Origin: Neisseriaceae bacterium
GTDB lineage: Bacteria > Pseudomonadota > Gammaproteobacteria > Burkholderiales > Neisseriaceae
Direction of reading: 5' to 3'
NCBI GenBank assembly: GCA_017991555.1
Contig: JAGOQM010000008.1
Coordinates: 1 to 64,000 of the forward strand
Length of the DNA stretch: 64,000 nucleotides
Shown: positions 16,596 through 25,865 of the stretch, piece after piece
Layout: each line of letters opens with the position of its first letter
Numbering within the stretch: the stretch's first letter is position 1
Notes under the pieces: generated by a model
Database searches by the model: none
Told to the model about the DNA's origin: nothing
What the model saw: the letters and a program-made list of their open reading frames with translations, nothing else
Program-made: the position numbers and the translations under genes

Positions 16596-18506
16596 TTAAA
16601 TAGGTTTAATCGAGCCATCAATCCAAGTGGCGTCAAATAACTGGTGCAAGGCCTGAGCCTTATCATCTTGGGCCAGATCGACTTCGGCTTGGGCCATCCG
16701 TTCGTCCTGTTCCCGCTGTTTTTGCATGGTCGGGGTTTCCTGACCATCGGTTAAGTGTTCCGTGGTGACCGCATAAGGCTGTCCATAGGCCTCAGACAAC
16801 ACCTGCGCCAAGCGGCTCAGCATGTCGTCGCTCAAGATTTTACGCGCCTGATCGGTTAAGCCCAACACCACCTGATCCGCCACAATCCGCAACAGAACGG
16901 CATTATTGGCAATCATCTGTGAGGCACCCAGCTGATGCGACAACAGGCCTAAAATCTCTCGCCAGTGCGTGGGCTTCAACGCCGGCAACAAGGCATTCAA
17001 CGTCGGGGCAGATGGCTCAGTTTCAAGCACTGCTTCAACATTATTCGCCTCGACCACGACCGCTTCTGGCGTGGTCTCGGCAACCGCAGCCTGAGGCACA
17101 CTAGGCGCTGGTGCCGCTAGGGGTTGAGCCGCCTGGTCCACCGCCGGCGCCGTTTTAGGTGCAGGTTCCGGCTCTGACTCTAGCGCGGGCGCAGCCTCGG
17201 CCGTCTCCCATGGTAGGTCAACCTTGGCGGGTGTAGGCGCCTCGGCTTCGACAACCACCGTCTCAGGCTCTGGCGCTGCTGGCGCAGGGGCGGCCTGTAC
17301 GGCCGCCAGAGCGGCTACGGGTGCGACCACCGCTTCGGCCATGGGCACGGTAGCGGTAGGGTCTGGGTTACGCAGCGCCGTGCCTTGAATCTGCAGGTTT
17401 AACGGCGTGGCCTTAGCGCTTAAGGGTTGGAATGCCAACATCCGCAGCAGGGTCATGTTAAACCCAGCGGCTTCATCTGGCGCTAAAGGCAAATCTTTTT
17501 TACCATGAATGGCGCACTGATAGTACAGCTGTAGCTGCTCAGCGCTCAACGCTTCGGCCAAGGCCAACAGGGTCTGACGCTCAGGGTCATCATTACTCAA
17601 CAGGCTAGGCACCGCTTGAATCAGCGCCAGCTGTTGGCACAGTGCCGCCAACTCGGCCAAGGCGCTGTCAAAACCCACGGCGCGCGCACTCATGTCCTGA
17701 GCCTGCTGCATTAATGCGGGCCCATCTTTATTGACCAGGTGTTGCAACAACGCAAACAGATACTGGCGATCAACCGCCCCCAGCATGTGACGCACATCGG
17801 CCTCACTCACCTGCCCAGAGCCTAAGGCGATGGCCTGATCCAACAGGCTCAAGGCATCCCGCATGGAGCCCATAGCCGCACGCCCAAGCAGGCTTAAGGC
17901 CGCTTCGTCCGCAGCCACGCCCTCAACCGACAAAACGTGGGCTAGGCGCTCGGTGACCTGCTGTGGCGTCAGGTTACGCAACACAAACTGCAGGCAACGG
18001 CTCAACACCGTAATCGGCACTTTTTGTGGGTCGGTGGTGGCCAAAATAAATTTAACGTGGCTAGGCGGCTCTTCCAGCGTTTTCAACATCGCGTTAAAAG
18101 CGCTCTTGGACAGCATGTGCACCTCATCAATGATGTACACTTTGTATTTGCCAGCGGTCGGGGCATACTGCGCGTTTTCCAACACCTCACGGATGTTGTC
18201 AATGCCGGTGTTCGATGCCGCGTCGATTTCCAACAGGTCAACGTAACGACCCGCATCAATTTGCGTACAGCTGGGACACACGCCGCACGGCTCGCCGTCA
18301 CTGCTTTGGGTGCAGTTCAGGCTTTTGGCCAAAATACGGGCGATGGTGGTTTTGCCCACGCCGCGCGTCCCGGTCAACAAATAAGCGTGATGCAACCGGC
18401 CCTTCGCCAAGGCATTTTGTAAGGCCTTGACCACGTGCTCTTGCCCCACCAAATCATCGAAACGCTTGGGACGCCACTTCCGGGCCAATACTTGATATGC
18501 CGCCAT
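16596..18506 (-). CDS. dnaX: DNA polymerase III subunits tau/gamma
   Basis: Clamp-loader ATPase, 636 residues. The AAA+ domain has Walker A GTRGVGKT (about residues 46-53), a four-cysteine zinc module ([18 protein letters not shown]), Walker B IIDEVHML and the sensor-1 [10 protein letters not shown]. The middle (about residues 390-500) is a long Ala/Pro/Glu-rich linker, followed by the C-terminal tau domain. I see no in-phase A-AAA-AAG slippery site like that of E. coli. The start lies 2 bases after the mltB stop. Confidence 0.95.
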   Translation of the reverse strand: MAAYQVLARKWRPKRFDDLVGQEHVVKALQNALAKGRLHHAYLLTGTRGVGKTTIARILAKSLNCTQSSDGEPCGVCPSCTQIDAGRYVDLLEIDAASNTGIDNIREVLENAQYAPTAGKYKVYIIDEVHMLSKSAFNAMLKTLEEPPSHVKFILATTDPQKVPITVLSRCLQFVLRNLTPQQVTERLAHVLSVEGVAADEAALSLLGRAAMGSMRDALSLLDQAIALGSGQVSEADVRHMLGAVDRQYLFALLQHLVNKDGPALMQQAQDMSARAVGFDSALAELAALCQQLALIQAVPSLLSNDDPERQTLLALAEALSAEQLQLYYQCAIHGKKDLPLAPDEAAGFNMTLLRMLAFQPLSAKATPLNLQIQGTALRNPDPTATVPMAEAVVAPVAALAAVQAAPAPAAPEPETVVVEAEAPTPAKVDLPWETAEAAPALESEPEPAPKTAPAVDQAAQPLAAPAPSVPQAAVAETTPEAVVVEANNVEAVLETEPSAPTLNALLPALKPTHWREILGLLSHQLGASQMIANNAVLLRIVADQVVLGLTDQARKILSDDMLSRLAQVLSEAYGQPYAVTTEHLTDGQETPTMQKQREQDERMAQAEVDLAQDDKAQALHQLFDATWIDGSIKPI

Positions 18507-18508
18507 AT

Positions 18509-19522
18509 TTATCCTACTGAACTTTGCGCCAAATAACCGGCTTTGATTAAGTCTGCTAATTCTTGCACAGCCTTCACGTACAGGCGACTGTGGTTGTAAT
18601 TCCAGACCGTATAGAAGTTATTGAGGCCGATGTAGTATTCAAACACGCCAGGGGCCACTTCTAGATTAAACAACATTGCCTTAACCGAGTCTTTAACCGG
18701 GTAGTCGGGCACGATGCCTATTTTTTTCATTTCGGCCACGGTGTGATTCAGCGCGGTTTTTTCTTCCGCCATCGCCGCCACGGCCGCAATGTCAGGGTTT
18801 TCGCTTAGGTGCACCGGCACCACCATCACTTGACTTTCTGCCCAGCCGTGCTGTTTCAAATAGTTGGCTACGGACGCAATGGTGTCGCCTGGGTTTTGCC
18901 AAATGTCGCGGTGCTTGTCGCCATCATGATCAACGGCCCACTTGCGGTAGCTTGAAGGCATAAACTGGGGCATGCCCATCGCACCGGCGTAGCTGCCTTT
19001 AAACGAGAAGGGGTCTTCCGCCTCTTCCTTGGCCAAGGTTAAGAACTGTGACAGCTCTTGCTGAAAAAACTCGCCGCGGCGCGGATAGTTAAACGCCAAC
19101 GTGGTCAAGGAATCGGCCAGGCGGAACGAACCCATCACCGTGCCGTAATTGGTCTCAATCCCTAAAATGGCCACGATGGTTTCTGGCGCCACATGGTACT
19201 TTTTGGCAATCTCAGTCAGCAAGGCTGAATTGCGCTGCCAAAAGCGCACGCCCTCTTGAATTTTTTTCGGGCCTAAATTATTTTTCTTGAATTCATACCA
19301 AGGCCTAGAAGTGCCTGGTCTGTCCATAGCGGTAATAATGCTGGGCTTATGGACCGCTTGGGTAAAGAAGTTTTCTAATTCTTCTCGGGTGTATTCTTTG
19401 CTGCTTACTTTTTGATCAATAAAGCGCTGTACTTCTGGCTTTTCCAACAGTGTGGCATCAGCCCACGCCGACGTGCTTAAAACCGCGGCCATGGCCAATG
19501 TCAATAATGAATTTAATTTCAT
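18509..19522 (-). CDS. mltB: Lytic murein transglycosylase B (soluble type)
   Basis: Cleaves peptidoglycan glycan strands to anhydro ends in the periplasm. 337 residues from MKLNSLLTLAMAAVLS, which is a Sec signal peptide ending near SAWA. It has no lipobox cysteine, unlike E. coli MltB, so a soluble Slt35-like form is expected. The catalytic Glu is in AILGIETNYG, and the GAMGMPQFMPSSYRKWAVDHDGD-type segment is typical of the family. GGGGGA lies 5 bases before this ATG. An upstream in-frame ATG at 19600 would hide the signal peptide. It is tightly linked to dnaX downstream. Confidence 0.92.
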   Translation of the reverse strand: MKLNSLLTLAMAAVLSTSAWADATLLEKPEVQRFIDQKVSSKEYTREELENFFTQAVHKPSIITAMDRPGTSRPWYEFKKNNLGPKKIQEGVRFWQRNSALLTEIAKKYHVAPETIVAILGIETNYGTVMGSFRLADSLTTLAFNYPRRGEFFQQELSQFLTLAKEEAEDPFSFKGSYAGAMGMPQFMPSSYRKWAVDHDGDKHRDIWQNPGDTIASVANYLKQHGWAESQVMVVPVHLSENPDIAAVAAMAEEKTALNHTVAEMKKIGIVPDYPVKDSVKAMLFNLEVAPGVFEYYIGLNNFYTVWNYNHSRLYVKAVQELADLIKAGYLAQSSVG

Positions 19523-19646
19523 AGAATCCCCCGGATGAATGTCTGACAGTTTAACAAAGAAACGCAGCATCACAAAATGCCTTTTGCCACTGATGCCCAT
19601 GGCTGTGACATTTACCCGCTGATTTGGTGCCGTACCAGAAAAAACA

Positions 19647-19677
19647 AAACCCGTTTACACAAGGTAAACGGGTTTTG
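19647..19677 (-). terminator. Terminator of the rpsF-rplI operon
   Basis: AAAACCCGTTTAC and GTAAACGGGTTTT form a 13-base-pair stem around ACAAG, 26 bases beyond the rplI stop. Confidence 0.85.
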
Positions 19678-19703
19678 TCATACAGATAAATCTGTGGTGT
19701 GAC

Positions 19704-20156
19704 TTACTCAGCAGCAGGCACAACGATGACTTTAACGTTGGCTACAGCGTCGTGGTGCAAAGCAACTTCTAGTTCGTATTCACCAACGGCTTTTAAAGGA
19801 CCGTTAGGCAAGCGAACGTCAGAACGTTTGGCTTCAACACCAAAAGCAATGATGGCTTCAGCAATGTCAGCATTGGTTACAGAACCGAACAAGCGGCCAT
19901 CCACACCGGCTTTTTGAGCCACGGTGATTTCAGCGCCTTCTAGTTTGCCTTGACGCACTTGAGCGTCAGCCAAAATAGCAGCCTGTTTGGCTTCTAACTC
20001 AGCGCGACGAGCTTCGAACTCAGCCAAGTTAGCTTCGGTAGCACGACGTGCTTTACCTTGAGGGATCAAGAAGTTACGTGCAAAACCATTTTTCACGTTA
20101 ACCACATCGCCTAAGTCACCTAAGTTAGCAACTCTTTCAAGCAGAATAATTTGCAT
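19704..20156 (-). CDS. rplI: 50S ribosomal protein L9
   Basis: A 150-residue ribosomal protein with the N-terminal RNA-binding signature [20 protein letters not shown], the long connecting helix (residues 40-75) and the C-terminal domain with [17 protein letters not shown]. Last gene of the rpsF-priB-rpsR-rplI operon. Confidence 0.97.
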   Translation of the reverse strand: MQIILLERVANLGDLGDVVNVKNGFARNFLIPQGKARRATEANLAEFEARRAELEAKQAAILADAQVRQGKLEGAEITVAQKAGVDGRLFGSVTNADIAEAIIAFGVEAKRSDVRLPNGPLKAVGEYELEVALHHDAVANVKVIVVPAAE

Positions 20157-20171
20157 TTTTTAGCTCCTAGG

Positions 20172-20402
20172 TTACTTGTGTTGATCGGTGTATGGCAACA
20201 AAGCCAAGAAACGAGCACGTTTAACCGCGGTAGACAACTGACGTTGGTAGCCAGCTTTAGTACCGGTAATGCGTGCAGGAATGATTTTACCGTTTTCAGC
20301 GATGAAATCTTTTAGTAGGTCTACAGCTTTGTAGTCTACTACTTTAATGCCTTCGGCCGAAAAACGGCAGAATTTTTTACGTTTAAATGAATGACGAGCC
20401 AT
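20172..20402 (-). CDS. rpsR: 30S ribosomal protein S18
   Basis: A 76-residue basic protein. It contains [18 protein letters not shown] and the conserved [29 protein letters not shown]18 binds next to S6, and the two genes share this operon. It starts 5 bases after the priB stop. Confidence 0.97.
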   Translation of the reverse strand: MARHSFKRKKFCRFSAEGIKVVDYKAVDLLKDFIAENGKIIPARITGTKAGYQRQLSTAVKRARFLALLPYTDQHK

Positions 20403-20407
20403 TGTCG

Positions 20408-20704
20408 TTAACCTTTGTGTAATTCGATTGTTTGTATGTGCAGCACCAGCCTTGGGTTGCGTAAACTTTTATGGGTTAAAAAACCCGTTACGCTGACCAT
20501 GCTGTCTTGGGCGTATTGCCAATCTTTCGCTGCATCTCCAAATAACTTTGCTTGGACTTCACAGCTGACCGCTCGGTCTTGCCCTGCTTCTGCCTGATAG
20601 GATTGATGTTTTAACAACATCTCCAATACGGGCAATCCTGCCGGGGTATAACGTAGCGTTTCAAGCTGCGAGATTTGCGCGCAAAGCGTAAGTTGATTGA
20701 TCAA
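20408..20704 (-). CDS. priB: Primosomal replication protein PriB
   Basis: A 98-residue single-domain OB-fold protein, related to SSB, that helps PriA restart stalled forks by binding single-stranded DNA. Seen here: the beta-strand pattern [21 protein letters not shown] and [12 protein letters not shown]. Its place between rpsF and rpsR is the usual one in beta- and gammaproteobacteria and supports the call. It starts 2 bases after the rpsF stop. Confidence 0.93.
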   Translation of the reverse strand: MINQLTLCAQISQLETLRYTPAGLPVLEMLLKHQSYQAEAGQDRAVSCEVQAKLFGDAAKDWQYAQDSMVSVTGFLTHKSLRNPRLVLHIQTIELHKG

Positions 20705-20706
20705 GC

Positions 20707-21087
20707 TTACGCTTCAACCTTTGCTTCTTCAGCAACAGGCGCTGCGGTGTCTAGCAAGTTTTTCGCTTTTTCTTCTTTCATCATAGGAGAAGCTTCAGTG
20801 ATCGCGTGTTTCATTTTCACGGTCAAGTAGCGCAAAACGGCATCGTTAAATTTAAATGCGGTTTCGATTTCTTCCACAACGGCAGAATCACACTCAATGT
20901 TCATCAACACATAGTGTGCTTTATGAATTTTGTCGATTGGGTAAGCCAATTGACGACGGCCCCAATCTTCTAAACGATGAATAACGCCATTGGCGTCAGT
21001 CACCATAGCTTTGTAACGTTCTACCATTGCTAACACTTGTTCGCTTTGGTCCGGGTGAACGATAAATACGATCTCATAATGACGCAT
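20707..21087 (-). CDS. rpsF: 30S ribosomal protein S6
   Basis: A 126-residue ribosomal protein with [18 protein letters not shown], the [13 protein letters not shown] segment and a charged C-terminal tail rich in Glu, Ala and Lys. AAGGAG lies 7 bases before the ATG. First gene of the operon, with a strong sigma-70-type promoter and a leader hairpin upstream. Confidence 0.97.
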   Translation of the reverse strand: MRHYEIVFIVHPDQSEQVLAMVERYKAMVTDANGVIHRLEDWGRRQLAYPIDKIHKAHYVLMNIECDSAVVEEIETAFKFNDAVLRYLTVKMKHAITEASPMMKEEKAKNLLDTAAPVAEEAKVEA

Positions 21088-21111
21088 GTTGTCTCCTTGT
21101 GGCTAATAAAT

Positions 21112-21138
21112 CCTTTTGCCATGCGCTTTTGCAAAAGG
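21112..21138 (-). promoter_or_regulatory. Leader hairpin upstream of rpsF
   Basis: In the transcript CCUUUUGC and GCAAAAGG form a perfect 8-base-pair stem around an 11-base loop, 24 bases before the start codon. S6:S18 autoregulatory leaders are known at this position in many bacteria. I do not see the CCG bulge that defines that motif, so assignment is tentative. Confidence 0.45.
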
Positions 21139-21159
21139 CAAGGGTTTAGAAAGGTGCAA

Positions 21160-21188
21160 ATTATACGCACATTTAACGGTTCTAGCAA
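21160..21188 (-). promoter_or_regulatory. Sigma-70-type promoter of the rpsF operon
   Basis: TTGCTA, a 17-base spacer and a perfect TATAAT on the minus strand, ending about 72 bases before the rpsF ATG. Confidence 0.75.
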
Positions 21189-21479
21189 TACGGAACCCTG
21201 GCTTATTTGGTTTTAACACTATAAAAGGGAATTATTTTAACTTTTCACTGTCATAGTATTGATTCGCTTGTATGGCTTTAAAGTTGGCATAAGCCCGCCT
21301 TTACCCTTAGCCAAACTGCTGAATCTGCAAACATAATACTTGAAAACCAAGCATTTGGCACCCAGTTAACCCAAATCAGCTGGGCCAGCACAACCATTTT
21401 GGTCTCTTTTTTTGACAAGCGCCTCTTTTGCGCCCATGCTTGGCCTTTTAAATAACCGCGTTTTGAGCCTGTTATCTGT
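21189..21479. other. Divergent intergenic region between rpsF and nudB
   Basis: About 290 bases with no gene that I can support. TTGACA occurs at 21411-21416, but the sequence 17 bases on (CATGCT) is a poor -10, so the nudB promoter is not assigned. Confidence 0.4.
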
Positions 21480-21959
21480 ATGAGTAAACCCAGTAAGCAA
21501 CCCATCTCCGTGCTCGTGGTGATCCACAATGAACACGCCGAGGTCCTCCTCCTTGAACGCAAAGACAAACCTGGTTTTTGGCAGTCGGTTACCGGCAGCA
21601 AAGAGGGACAAGAAGCACTGTTAGATACTGCGAAGCGTGAGGTTATGGAAGAAACGGGCATCAACACCTGCCAGTACGTCCCCCACGATTGGCAGCAGCA
21701 AAACGTGTACGAAATTTACGAACATTGGCGCCACCGCTATCCGGCTGGCGTGACGGAAAACACCGAGCATGTGTTTTCGCTGTGCGTGCCCAAGGACATC
21801 ACCATTACCCTGGCACCCCAAGAACATTTACGGCATCAATGGTTGACCATCGAGGCTGCCGCCGAGCTGGTCTTCTCGCCATCAAATCGCGAGGCCATTC
21901 TCATGTTAAAACATAAGGGACAACATGACACAACAACCCATTACGATTGCAACGTATAA
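21480..21959 (+). CDS. nudB: Dihydroneopterin triphosphate diphosphatase (NudB-type Nudix hydrolase)
   Basis: A 159-residue Nudix enzyme of the NudB type, which removes pyrophosphate from dihydroneopterin triphosphate in folate synthesis. The Nudix box runs GSKEGQEALLDTAKREVMEE (about residues 39-58) then TGI. The FWQSVTGS before it and the EHxxxxW-type QEHLRHQWLTIEAA near the C-terminus are NudB traits. Its 3' end overlaps the next gene by 35 bases. Ribosome site is weak. Confidence 0.85.
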   Translation: MSKPSKQPISVLVVIHNEHAEVLLLERKDKPGFWQSVTGSKEGQEALLDTAKREVMEETGINTCQYVPHDWQQQNVYEIYEHWRHRYPAGVTENTEHVFSLCVPKDITITLAPQEHLRHQWLTIEAAAELVFSPSNREAILMLKHKGQHDTTTHYDCNV

Positions 21960-22683
21960 CATTCATAAAGGGATGTCGGCCTTTAATCGACAGATGCAAG
22001 TGCAGCAAATTGCCAGCGCCTTAGACACCCTCTCGCCAGACCTATTGTTTTTGCAAGAGGTGCAAGGGGCGAACCTCAAGCGCGCGCAGAAATTTAATTA
22101 TTTCCCCGAGCTGTCGCAATACGACTACTTTGCCCGCGAAATGGGCTTAAATGCGTCTTATGGCCTCAACGCCCACTACCATACCCACAAACACCATGGT
22201 AACGCCTTGCTCAGCCGCTACAAGATTAAAGAAAAAACCAACCTCAACATTACCTTGCACAAACACGAACAACGCGGCGTGCTGCACTGCGAAGTGTTGC
22301 CACAAGGCTGGGACCGACCCATTGTGGCCCTGTGCGCCCACTTTAACCTGCGCCAAAAAGACCGCGCGGTACAGTACGCCGTTTTGAGCGACTACATCAA
22401 ACACAAGGTCGACCCACAGCTGCCGCTGATTTTGGCCGGCGACTTTAACGACTGGCGTCACCAAGCCAGCGACCAACTCATGCCCTTATTGGACTTAGAA
22501 GAGGCCTTTATGACCAAGCACGGCGCCTATCCGAAAAGCTTCCCCGCGCGTGCGCCCATGCTGAGCCTAGACCGCATTTACATTCGCAACCTCCAAATCA
22601 TCGACGCGCAAGTGCATAAAGGCCTGCCTTGGCAAAGACTGTCTGACCACCTGCCGCTGAGCGCCACGCTCTTGCCGGCCTAA
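21925..22683 (+). CDS. Endonuclease/exonuclease/phosphatase-family protein
   Basis: A 252-residue EEP-superfamily hydrolase (DNase I-like fold, Mg-dependent). Catalytic motifs: ATYNIHKG (N and H near residue 13), the metal Glu in FLQEVQG, LAGDFNDW (D and N near residue 172) and the final SDHLPLSA with D-H. AAGGGA lies 6 bases before the ATG. It overlaps nudB, so translation is probably coupled. It resembles YbhP-like proteins of unknown substrate: DNA, phosphoinositide-like or other phosphodiester. Confidence 0.82.
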   Translation: MTQQPITIATYNIHKGMSAFNRQMQVQQIASALDTLSPDLLFLQEVQGANLKRAQKFNYFPELSQYDYFAREMGLNASYGLNAHYHTHKHHGNALLSRYKIKEKTNLNITLHKHEQRGVLHCEVLPQGWDRPIVALCAHFNLRQKDRAVQYAVLSDYIKHKVDPQLPLILAGDFNDWRHQASDQLMPLLDLEEAFMTKHGAYPKSFPARAPMLSLDRIYIRNLQIIDAQVHKGLPWQRLSDHLPLSATLLPA

Positions 22684-22699
22684 CGGCACGATCTGAATC

Positions 22700-22736
22700 C
22701 AGCGCCCCCGCTTCTTACCGGTGGCGCTTTTTTTGG
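22700..22736 (+). terminator. Terminator after the EEP gene
   Basis: AGCGCC and GGCGCT pair with extension into the CCCG/CCGG region, followed by TTTTTTT. Confidence 0.7.
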
Positions 22737-22755
22737 GGTCAACGCTGGCGCGCCG

Positions 22756-23181
22756 CTAGGCGTTAAAGCCATCAATCAAAACGGGGCACGGCGCCGTTTT
22801 CAATACCTGAATGCACACAGAAGGATCGAACAGGCGGCTCAAAGGCGACAGCTGCCTGTGCCCCATCACAATCAAAGAGGCCTCGATTTGCCGCGCCTGC
22901 GCCACAATCAATTCGGCGGGATCGCCCCCCACCACATGGCCTTTGGCGTCTAAGCCCATGGTCCGCGCCGCCGCCAAAACCTCATTCAATAAGCGCACCG
23001 TCGCTCCTTGCTCGGCGCTGGCGGCGCCGGCCTCCATGCCCTGGCCGGTCAAGGTATAGGCCGCATCGCTGACATACAGTATGTGCATCTGCGCTTGCGG
23101 CTGCGCCACCGCCTGCGCCAAAGTCAATAAAGCATGGGTTTCCGGAGTGCCGTCCACGGCAATTAAAATAGTGGCCAACAT
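22756..23181 (-). CDS. Universal stress protein, UspA family
   Basis: A 141-residue single-domain Usp with the N-terminal ILIAVDGTPETHAL and the VGGDPAELIVAQARQIEASLIVMGH region. The usual ATP-binding run G-x2-G-x9-G-S/T after VMG is altered (MGHRQLSPLSRLFDPSV, lacking the second glycine and G-S/T). It is therefore probably of the non-ATP-binding kind. Divergent from the LysR gene. Confidence 0.85.
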   Translation of the reverse strand: MLATILIAVDGTPETHALLTLAQAVAQPQAQMHILYVSDAAYTLTGQGMEAGAASAEQGATVRLLNEVLAAARTMGLDAKGHVVGGDPAELIVAQARQIEASLIVMGHRQLSPLSRLFDPSVCIQVLKTAPCPVLIDGFNA

Positions 23182-23216
23182 GAATACGTCCTTTCAAAGG
23201 TATAATGCCCTATCAT

Positions 23217-23233
23217 GACCCACAAAGTGGGTC
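23217..23233. promoter_or_regulatory. Inverted repeat between usp and the LysR gene
   Basis: GACCCAC and GTGGGTC, separated by AAA, lie in the 113-base divergent region. Possible operator; no regulator assigned. Confidence 0.35.
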
Positions 23234-23294
23234 GCATAAATGTCGCCAGACACATTAATATATTGCTTAAAATACAGCCCTCAATGACACCGAT

Positions 23295-24212
23295 ATGAAA
23301 CACCCAGACCTCAACCTCATGATTGCCCTCGACATTCTGCTGGAAGAAGGCAGCGTCAACAAGGCCGCCGAACGCATGCACTTAAGCGCGCCGGCCATGA
23401 GCCGCACCCTGACCCGCATCCGAGCCGCCTTTAACGACCCCATTTTGGTGCGCGCCGGGCGCAACCTTGTGCCCACGCCGCGCGCCCTCACCATTCAGGC
23501 CCAGCTGCGCACCCTGGTACAGCAATCAATCGACCTTTTCGACGCCAACCAACCCTTAGACTTACAGCGCCTCAACAAAACCTTTACCCTCAGGGCCAAT
23601 GAAAGTTTTTTAGGCGCTTTTGAAACCGCCATCCTGAACCAGATCGCCACCGTAGCGCCCTTGGTACAGCTGCGCTTCGTGGCCGAAAGCGACGTTGACG
23701 ATGCCGCCCTTCGAGAAGGGCGCATCGAATTATTCATCGGCGCCAGACAGGCGTTTGACCCTGAGATCAAGGTACAACGACTGTTTGACTCCCACCAAAT
23801 GGGCCTCGCCCGCAGCGACCACCCCATCTTCCAACAGCCGCTCACGCCTGAGCGCTACGCCGCCTATGACCACATCAGCATTTCCCGCCGCGGCCGCGCC
23901 CATGGCCCCATCGACATTGCCCTAGACGAGCTTGGCCTGAGCCGACACATCCCCTTAATCAAACCCAACTTCTTGTCCGCGGCCTTCACCCTCTGCCACA
24001 GCGACTTTCTGATGACCTGTCCTGAAGAGCTGCTGCCGCTGCTGCTGACCGAACTGCCGCTGCGCAGCTTTGCGATCCCCCTGCCCTTAAAGCCGGTGCA
24101 GGTCACCCAGGCCTGGCACCCGCGCTTTGACAACGTGCCGGCACACCAGTGGTTCCGCCAGCTGATCAAAAAGCTGTGCGTTGCGTTTGAGCAGCGACCA
24201 CCCACATGCTAG
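23295..24212 (+). CDS. LysR-type transcriptional regulator beside an efflux operon
   Basis: A 305-residue LysR regulator of the NodD/LeuO-like branch. The N-terminal winged HTH covers MKHPDLNLMIALDILLEEGS through LSAPAMSRTLTRIRAAFNDP. A co-inducer domain follows from about residue 95. It ends 104 bases before the emrB-like gene on the same strand, with two strong palindromes between. It probably controls the efflux genes, and possibly usp. Confidence 0.9.
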   Translation: MKHPDLNLMIALDILLEEGSVNKAAERMHLSAPAMSRTLTRIRAAFNDPILVRAGRNLVPTPRALTIQAQLRTLVQQSIDLFDANQPLDLQRLNKTFTLRANESFLGAFETAILNQIATVAPLVQLRFVAESDVDDAALREGRIELFIGARQAFDPEIKVQRLFDSHQMGLARSDHPIFQQPLTPERYAAYDHISISRRGRAHGPIDIALDELGLSRHIPLIKPNFLSAAFTLCHSDFLMTCPEELLPLLLTELPLRSFAIPLPLKPVQVTQAWHPRFDNVPAHQWFRQLIKKLCVAFEQRPPTC

Positions 24213-24215
24213 CGG

Positions 24216-24236
24216 CGAATGCGTCTGACGCATTCG
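24216..24236. promoter_or_regulatory. Perfect 21-base palindrome before the efflux operon
   Basis: CGAATGCGTC and GACGCATTCG flank one T, beginning 3 bases after the LysR stop. It could end the LysR transcript, but no T-run follows directly. Alternatively it is an operator of the efflux operon. Confidence 0.5.
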
Positions 24237-24289
24237 TCAATTACCCATAAGTCAATTTTTCTATTTGCCACGACCGCCTACACTTCGGT

Positions 24290-24303
24290 TTGATTTAAAT
24301 CAA
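24290..24303 (+). promoter_or_regulatory. Palindromic operator candidate at the emrB-like start
   Basis: TTGATTTAAATCAA is a perfect 14-base palindrome, 13 bases before the ATG and next to the ribosome site AGAGG. Its position would allow a repressor to block initiation of the efflux operon. Confidence 0.5.
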
Positions 24304-24316
24304 CCAAAGAGGTCGT

Positions 24317-25849
24317 ATGAGCACTTTATCCGTCTCTCCCGCACCGCCACTAAAACCTGCTGCCACAGCCAACCCGTTTAGCGGGCGCCTCATCTGTGGC
24401 CTGGTAGGGGTTTTATTGGCGGTGTTGATGGCGAGTATTAATGAAAGCGTCACCAAGGTGGCCATGCCGGACATTCAAGGGGCGCTGTTTATTAGCCCCG
24501 ACGAAGCCAGCTGGCTCACCACGCTGTACACCGCCCTGTCCGTTTCGGCCATGGCTTTCACGCCGTGGTTCGCCAACACCTTCTCGATTAGGCTATTTGC
24601 TTCTTGGGCCATCGGCCTATTCATGCTGTTTGGCCTACTCTCTCCCTTTGCCCCTAACTTTGAAACCCTGCTGGCCCTACGCATGCTGCAAGGCTTGGCC
24701 GGCGGCAGCCTGCCGCCTTTACTCATGACCTGCGCCCTACGGTTTTTACCGCCCAATATCAAACTGTATGGCCTGGGTTGCTATGCCCTAACCGCCACCT
24801 TTGGGCCCACCATTGCCACGCCTTTGGCGGCTTTTTGGCTGGAATCCTTCGGTTGGACGTGGGCGTTTTGGCAGGCGATTCCGTTTAGCTTTTTGGCCCT
24901 GGTCGGCGTGGCTTACGGCCTGCCACAAGACCCGTTACGCCTTGAGCGGTTTCAACAGTTTAACTGGCTGGGCATGCTGCTGGGGCTACCGGCCATCAGC
25001 ATGCTGTGTACCGGCCTGTTACAAGGGGAGCGTTTGGACTGGTTTCATTCACCCTTAATCAGCTTCTTGCTCTTGGGCAGTGCGGTGCTGATGCTGCTGT
25101 TCTTAATCAATGAGTGGTTCCACCCCCTGCCGTTCTTCAAAATCCAGCTGCTCAAAAACCGCAACCTCACCTTTGCCTTAATCAGCCTCGGCGGCGTGTT
25201 GTTTGTGCTGTTGGCCGCCAGCAGTATTCCGGCCAGCTATTTAGGCCACATTCAAGGCTATCGCGCCTTGCAAACGGCCCCCATGATGCTGGTGGTGTCC
25301 TTGCCGCAACTCATCGCCCTACCTCTGGTGGCGGCCTTGTGCAACATTCCTCGCGTTGACTGTCGCTGGGTCTTGGCCCTGGGCTTAGCCATGCTGGCGT
25401 ACAGCTGCTATCTGGGCAGCCAACTCACGTCGGAATGGATTAACCGTGATTTTTATTGGCTGCAAGCGGTGCAAATTTTTGCGCAACCCATGGCGGTGAT
25501 TCCCTTATTGATGCTGTCCACCGGCAAGCTTCAGCCCGTAGACGGCCCGTTTGCCTCGGCCTGGTTTAACACCGTCAAAGGATTTGCCACGGTTTTGGCC
25601 ACGGCGGTACTGGGGGTATTGGCCCGCATGCGCCTGCACCACCACTCTACCGGCCTTGTCGACCAGGTCGGTCAAGCCCCGCATGTGTCAGACAGTGCCC
25701 TATTGGCACAAAAAATCCACGTTCAAGCCAGCGTCTTAAGCTCGGCCGACCTGTATTGGCTGGTCGCCTTGGTGGCGCTGTCCTTTATTTTATTAATTTT
25801 AATCATGCCTACCCGCATTTATCCTCCTAGAGCGGTTCCACAGCCCTAG
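24317..25849 (+). CDS. emrB: MFS multidrug exporter, EmrB/DHA2 family
   Basis: A 510-residue inner-membrane drug:proton antiporter with about 14 transmembrane segments. It starts with a short cytoplasmic tail, then a segment with MASINESVTKVAMPDIQGAL typical of DHA2 proteins. RMLQGLAGGSLPPLL (motif B-like, with R in helix 4) and the LTATFGPTIATPLAAFWLES motif C region support export. The operon continues with an EmrA-type adaptor 16 bases on and an outer-membrane factor. The drug is not known. Symbol given by analogy. Confidence 0.88.
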   Translation: MSTLSVSPAPPLKPAATANPFSGRLICGLVGVLLAVLMASINESVTKVAMPDIQGALFISPDEASWLTTLYTALSVSAMAFTPWFANTFSIRLFASWAIGLFMLFGLLSPFAPNFETLLALRMLQGLAGGSLPPLLMTCALRFLPPNIKLYGLGCYALTATFGPTIATPLAAFWLESFGWTWAFWQAIPFSFLALVGVAYGLPQDPLRLERFQQFNWLGMLLGLPAISMLCTGLLQGERLDWFHSPLISFLLLGSAVLMLLFLINEWFHPLPFFKIQLLKNRNLTFALISLGGVLFVLLAASSIPASYLGHIQGYRALQTAPMMLVVSLPQLIALPLVAALCNIPRVDCRWVLALGLAMLAYSCYLGSQLTSEWINRDFYWLQAVQIFAQPMAVIPLLMLSTGKLQPVDGPFASAWFNTVKGFATVLATAVLGVLARMRLHHHSTGLVDQVGQAPHVSDSALLAQKIHVQASVLSSADLYWLVALVALSFILLILIMPTRIYPPRAVPQP

Positions 25850-25865
25850 GTTACAAGAGGTTCTT

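Noticed and set aside
17480..17520. Run of six A on the minus strand of dnaX as a programmed frameshift site
   Set aside because: The run reads GGT AAA AAA GAT, aligned with whole codons. The E. coli slippery site needs A AAA AAG in the other phase, so no shorter gamma form is claimed.
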